Below, one piece after another: positions 5,734-6,207 of a DNA stretch of 6,207 nucleotides. The DNA lies in the NCBI GenBank assembly GCA_021767305.1, contig JAASTL010000066.1, positions 1 to 6,207 on the forward strand, written 5' to 3'. The stretch is from Piscirickettsiaceae bacterium (GTDB taxonomy: Bacteria > Pseudomonadota > Gammaproteobacteria > Thiomicrospirales > Thiomicrospiraceae). The position numbers were made by a program, and so were the translations under genes. Numbering within the stretch: position 1 is the stretch's first letter; each line of letters opens with the position of its first letter. The notes under the pieces are model-generated. The model ran no database searches, was not told where the DNA came from, and saw only the letters and a list, made by a program, of their open reading frames with translations.

Positions 5734-6207
5734 TTAATCTAAAAAAGCACCGACTACATCATTTAAAAACTGCTGACCTTTAAGGGTGAGTTTCAAATAG
5801 CCATTTTCCACGTCAATTAAATCTAACGCTTTGAGTTCAGCCACCTTAGCTTCAATTTCTGTCAGCGCTAACCCCGTTCTTAAATTAAACAAATTCAGAT
5901 CAAAGCCGTTCTGCAATCTAAGTGCATTGAGCATAAATTCAAAACTCACATCTTCGGCGGGCAAATCAAATTTGCGCCCAAACTTCCCAGCATTAATCGA
6001 CTCAACATAACCTCCCGGAGAAGCAGGCATTTGAGTACGATAAATTCTGCCTTGAGGCGCCATGGTAATTTTGCCGTGCGCACCGGCGCCCAAACCAATG
6101 TAATCCCCAAATTGCCAGTAGTTAAGATTGTGCTGGCACATTTTGCCAGCTTGCGCATAAGCCGAGACTTCATAGTGCTGATAGCCTGCGTCTGCAATCA
6201 TTTGCTG
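5734..6207 (-). CDS. hemW: HemW heme chaperone (radical SAM family), C-terminal part
   Basis: The minus strand is open from the right edge (codons CAG CAA, then ATG at 6201) to TAA at 5736-5734, giving the last 157 residues of a protein that is about 380 residues in E. coli. GYQHYEVSAYAQAG, CQHNLNYWQFGDYIGLGAGAHGK and the C-terminal HemN_C-type region (FEFMLNALRL, LTLKGQQFLNDVVGAFLD) identify HemW, formerly called an oxygen-independent coproporphyrinogen III oxidase-like protein (YggW). HemW binds heme and delivers it to respiratory proteins and is not itself a coproporphyrinogen oxidase. The radical SAM CxxxCxxC motif lies in the missing N-terminal part, so cluster ligands cannot be checked, and the ATG at 6201 is internal, not the start. 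hemW lies on the same strand upstream of the AsmA gene. It belongs to the trmB/mutY neighbourhood in E. coli as well, though not directly adjacent there. Confidence 0.93.
   Translation of the reverse strand, partial: QQMIADAGYQHYEVSAYAQAGKMCQHNLNYWQFGDYIGLGAGAHGKITMAPQGRIYRTQMPASPGGYVESINAGKFGRKFDLPAEDVSFEFMLNALRLQNGFDLNLFNLRTGLALTEIEAKVAELKALDLIDVENGYLKLTLKGQQFLNDVVGAFLD

Noticed and set aside
1..6207. A possible undescribed defence, mobile or biosynthetic system.
   Set aside because: Every long reading frame belongs to a recognised housekeeping or signalling family, and there are no transposase, integrase, toxin, restriction or CRISPR signatures and no long repeats.

Overview
The window looks like ordinary chromosomal housekeeping DNA from a gammaproteobacterium of moderate GC content (by eye in the low-to-mid 40s percent). 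TrmB, MutY, YggX and HemW all resemble their Escherichia coli counterparts closely, and trmB sits head-to-head with mutY-yggX as it does in E. coli. The AsmA gene close to mutY recalls the Pseudomonas arrangement. A sulfur- or methyl-oxidising marine lineage (Thiomicrospira/Methylophaga-like) would fit the base composition and the genes, but that is a guess from general impression, not from any search.

Layout, left to right. Positions 1-983 (minus) hold the first 327 residues of an EAL+HDOD protein of the c-di-GMP signalling type; its C-terminus is off the left edge, and it begins with TTG. Positions 1036-1305 (minus) are yggX and 1345-2487 (minus) are mutY. These three minus-strand genes probably form one transcription unit mutY-yggX-EAL/HDOD, with gaps of 39 and 52 bases. 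A compact 7-bp hairpin lies in the mutY-yggX gap. A 108-base divergent promoter region separates mutY from trmB (2596-3306, plus), which is the only plus-strand gene. trmB converges on a 710-residue AsmA-family gene (3391-5523, minus, GTG start). After a 210-base AT-rich gap, the C-terminal 157 residues of HemW (5734-6207, minus) run off the right edge.

The genes work in separate processes. MutY removes adenine mispaired with 8-oxoguanine. YggX protects iron-sulfur proteins and limits oxidative damage, and MutY is itself an Fe-S enzyme. HemW is a radical-SAM-family heme chaperone. TrmB makes m7G46 in tRNA. The AsmA protein is an inner-membrane-anchored periplasmic protein of the bridge-like lipid-transfer superfamily. 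The EAL/HDOD gene is the one signalling component, and its position behind mutY-yggX is the least expected part of the layout.

No mobile element, CRISPR array, tRNA, rRNA or clear rho-independent terminator was found. No undescribed multi-gene system is visible. The points of interest are small: non-ATG starts overlapped by the stop codons of tiny upstream ORFs, the hairpin between mutY and yggX, palindromes in the divergent promoter, and polar low-complexity insertions in MutY and AsmA.
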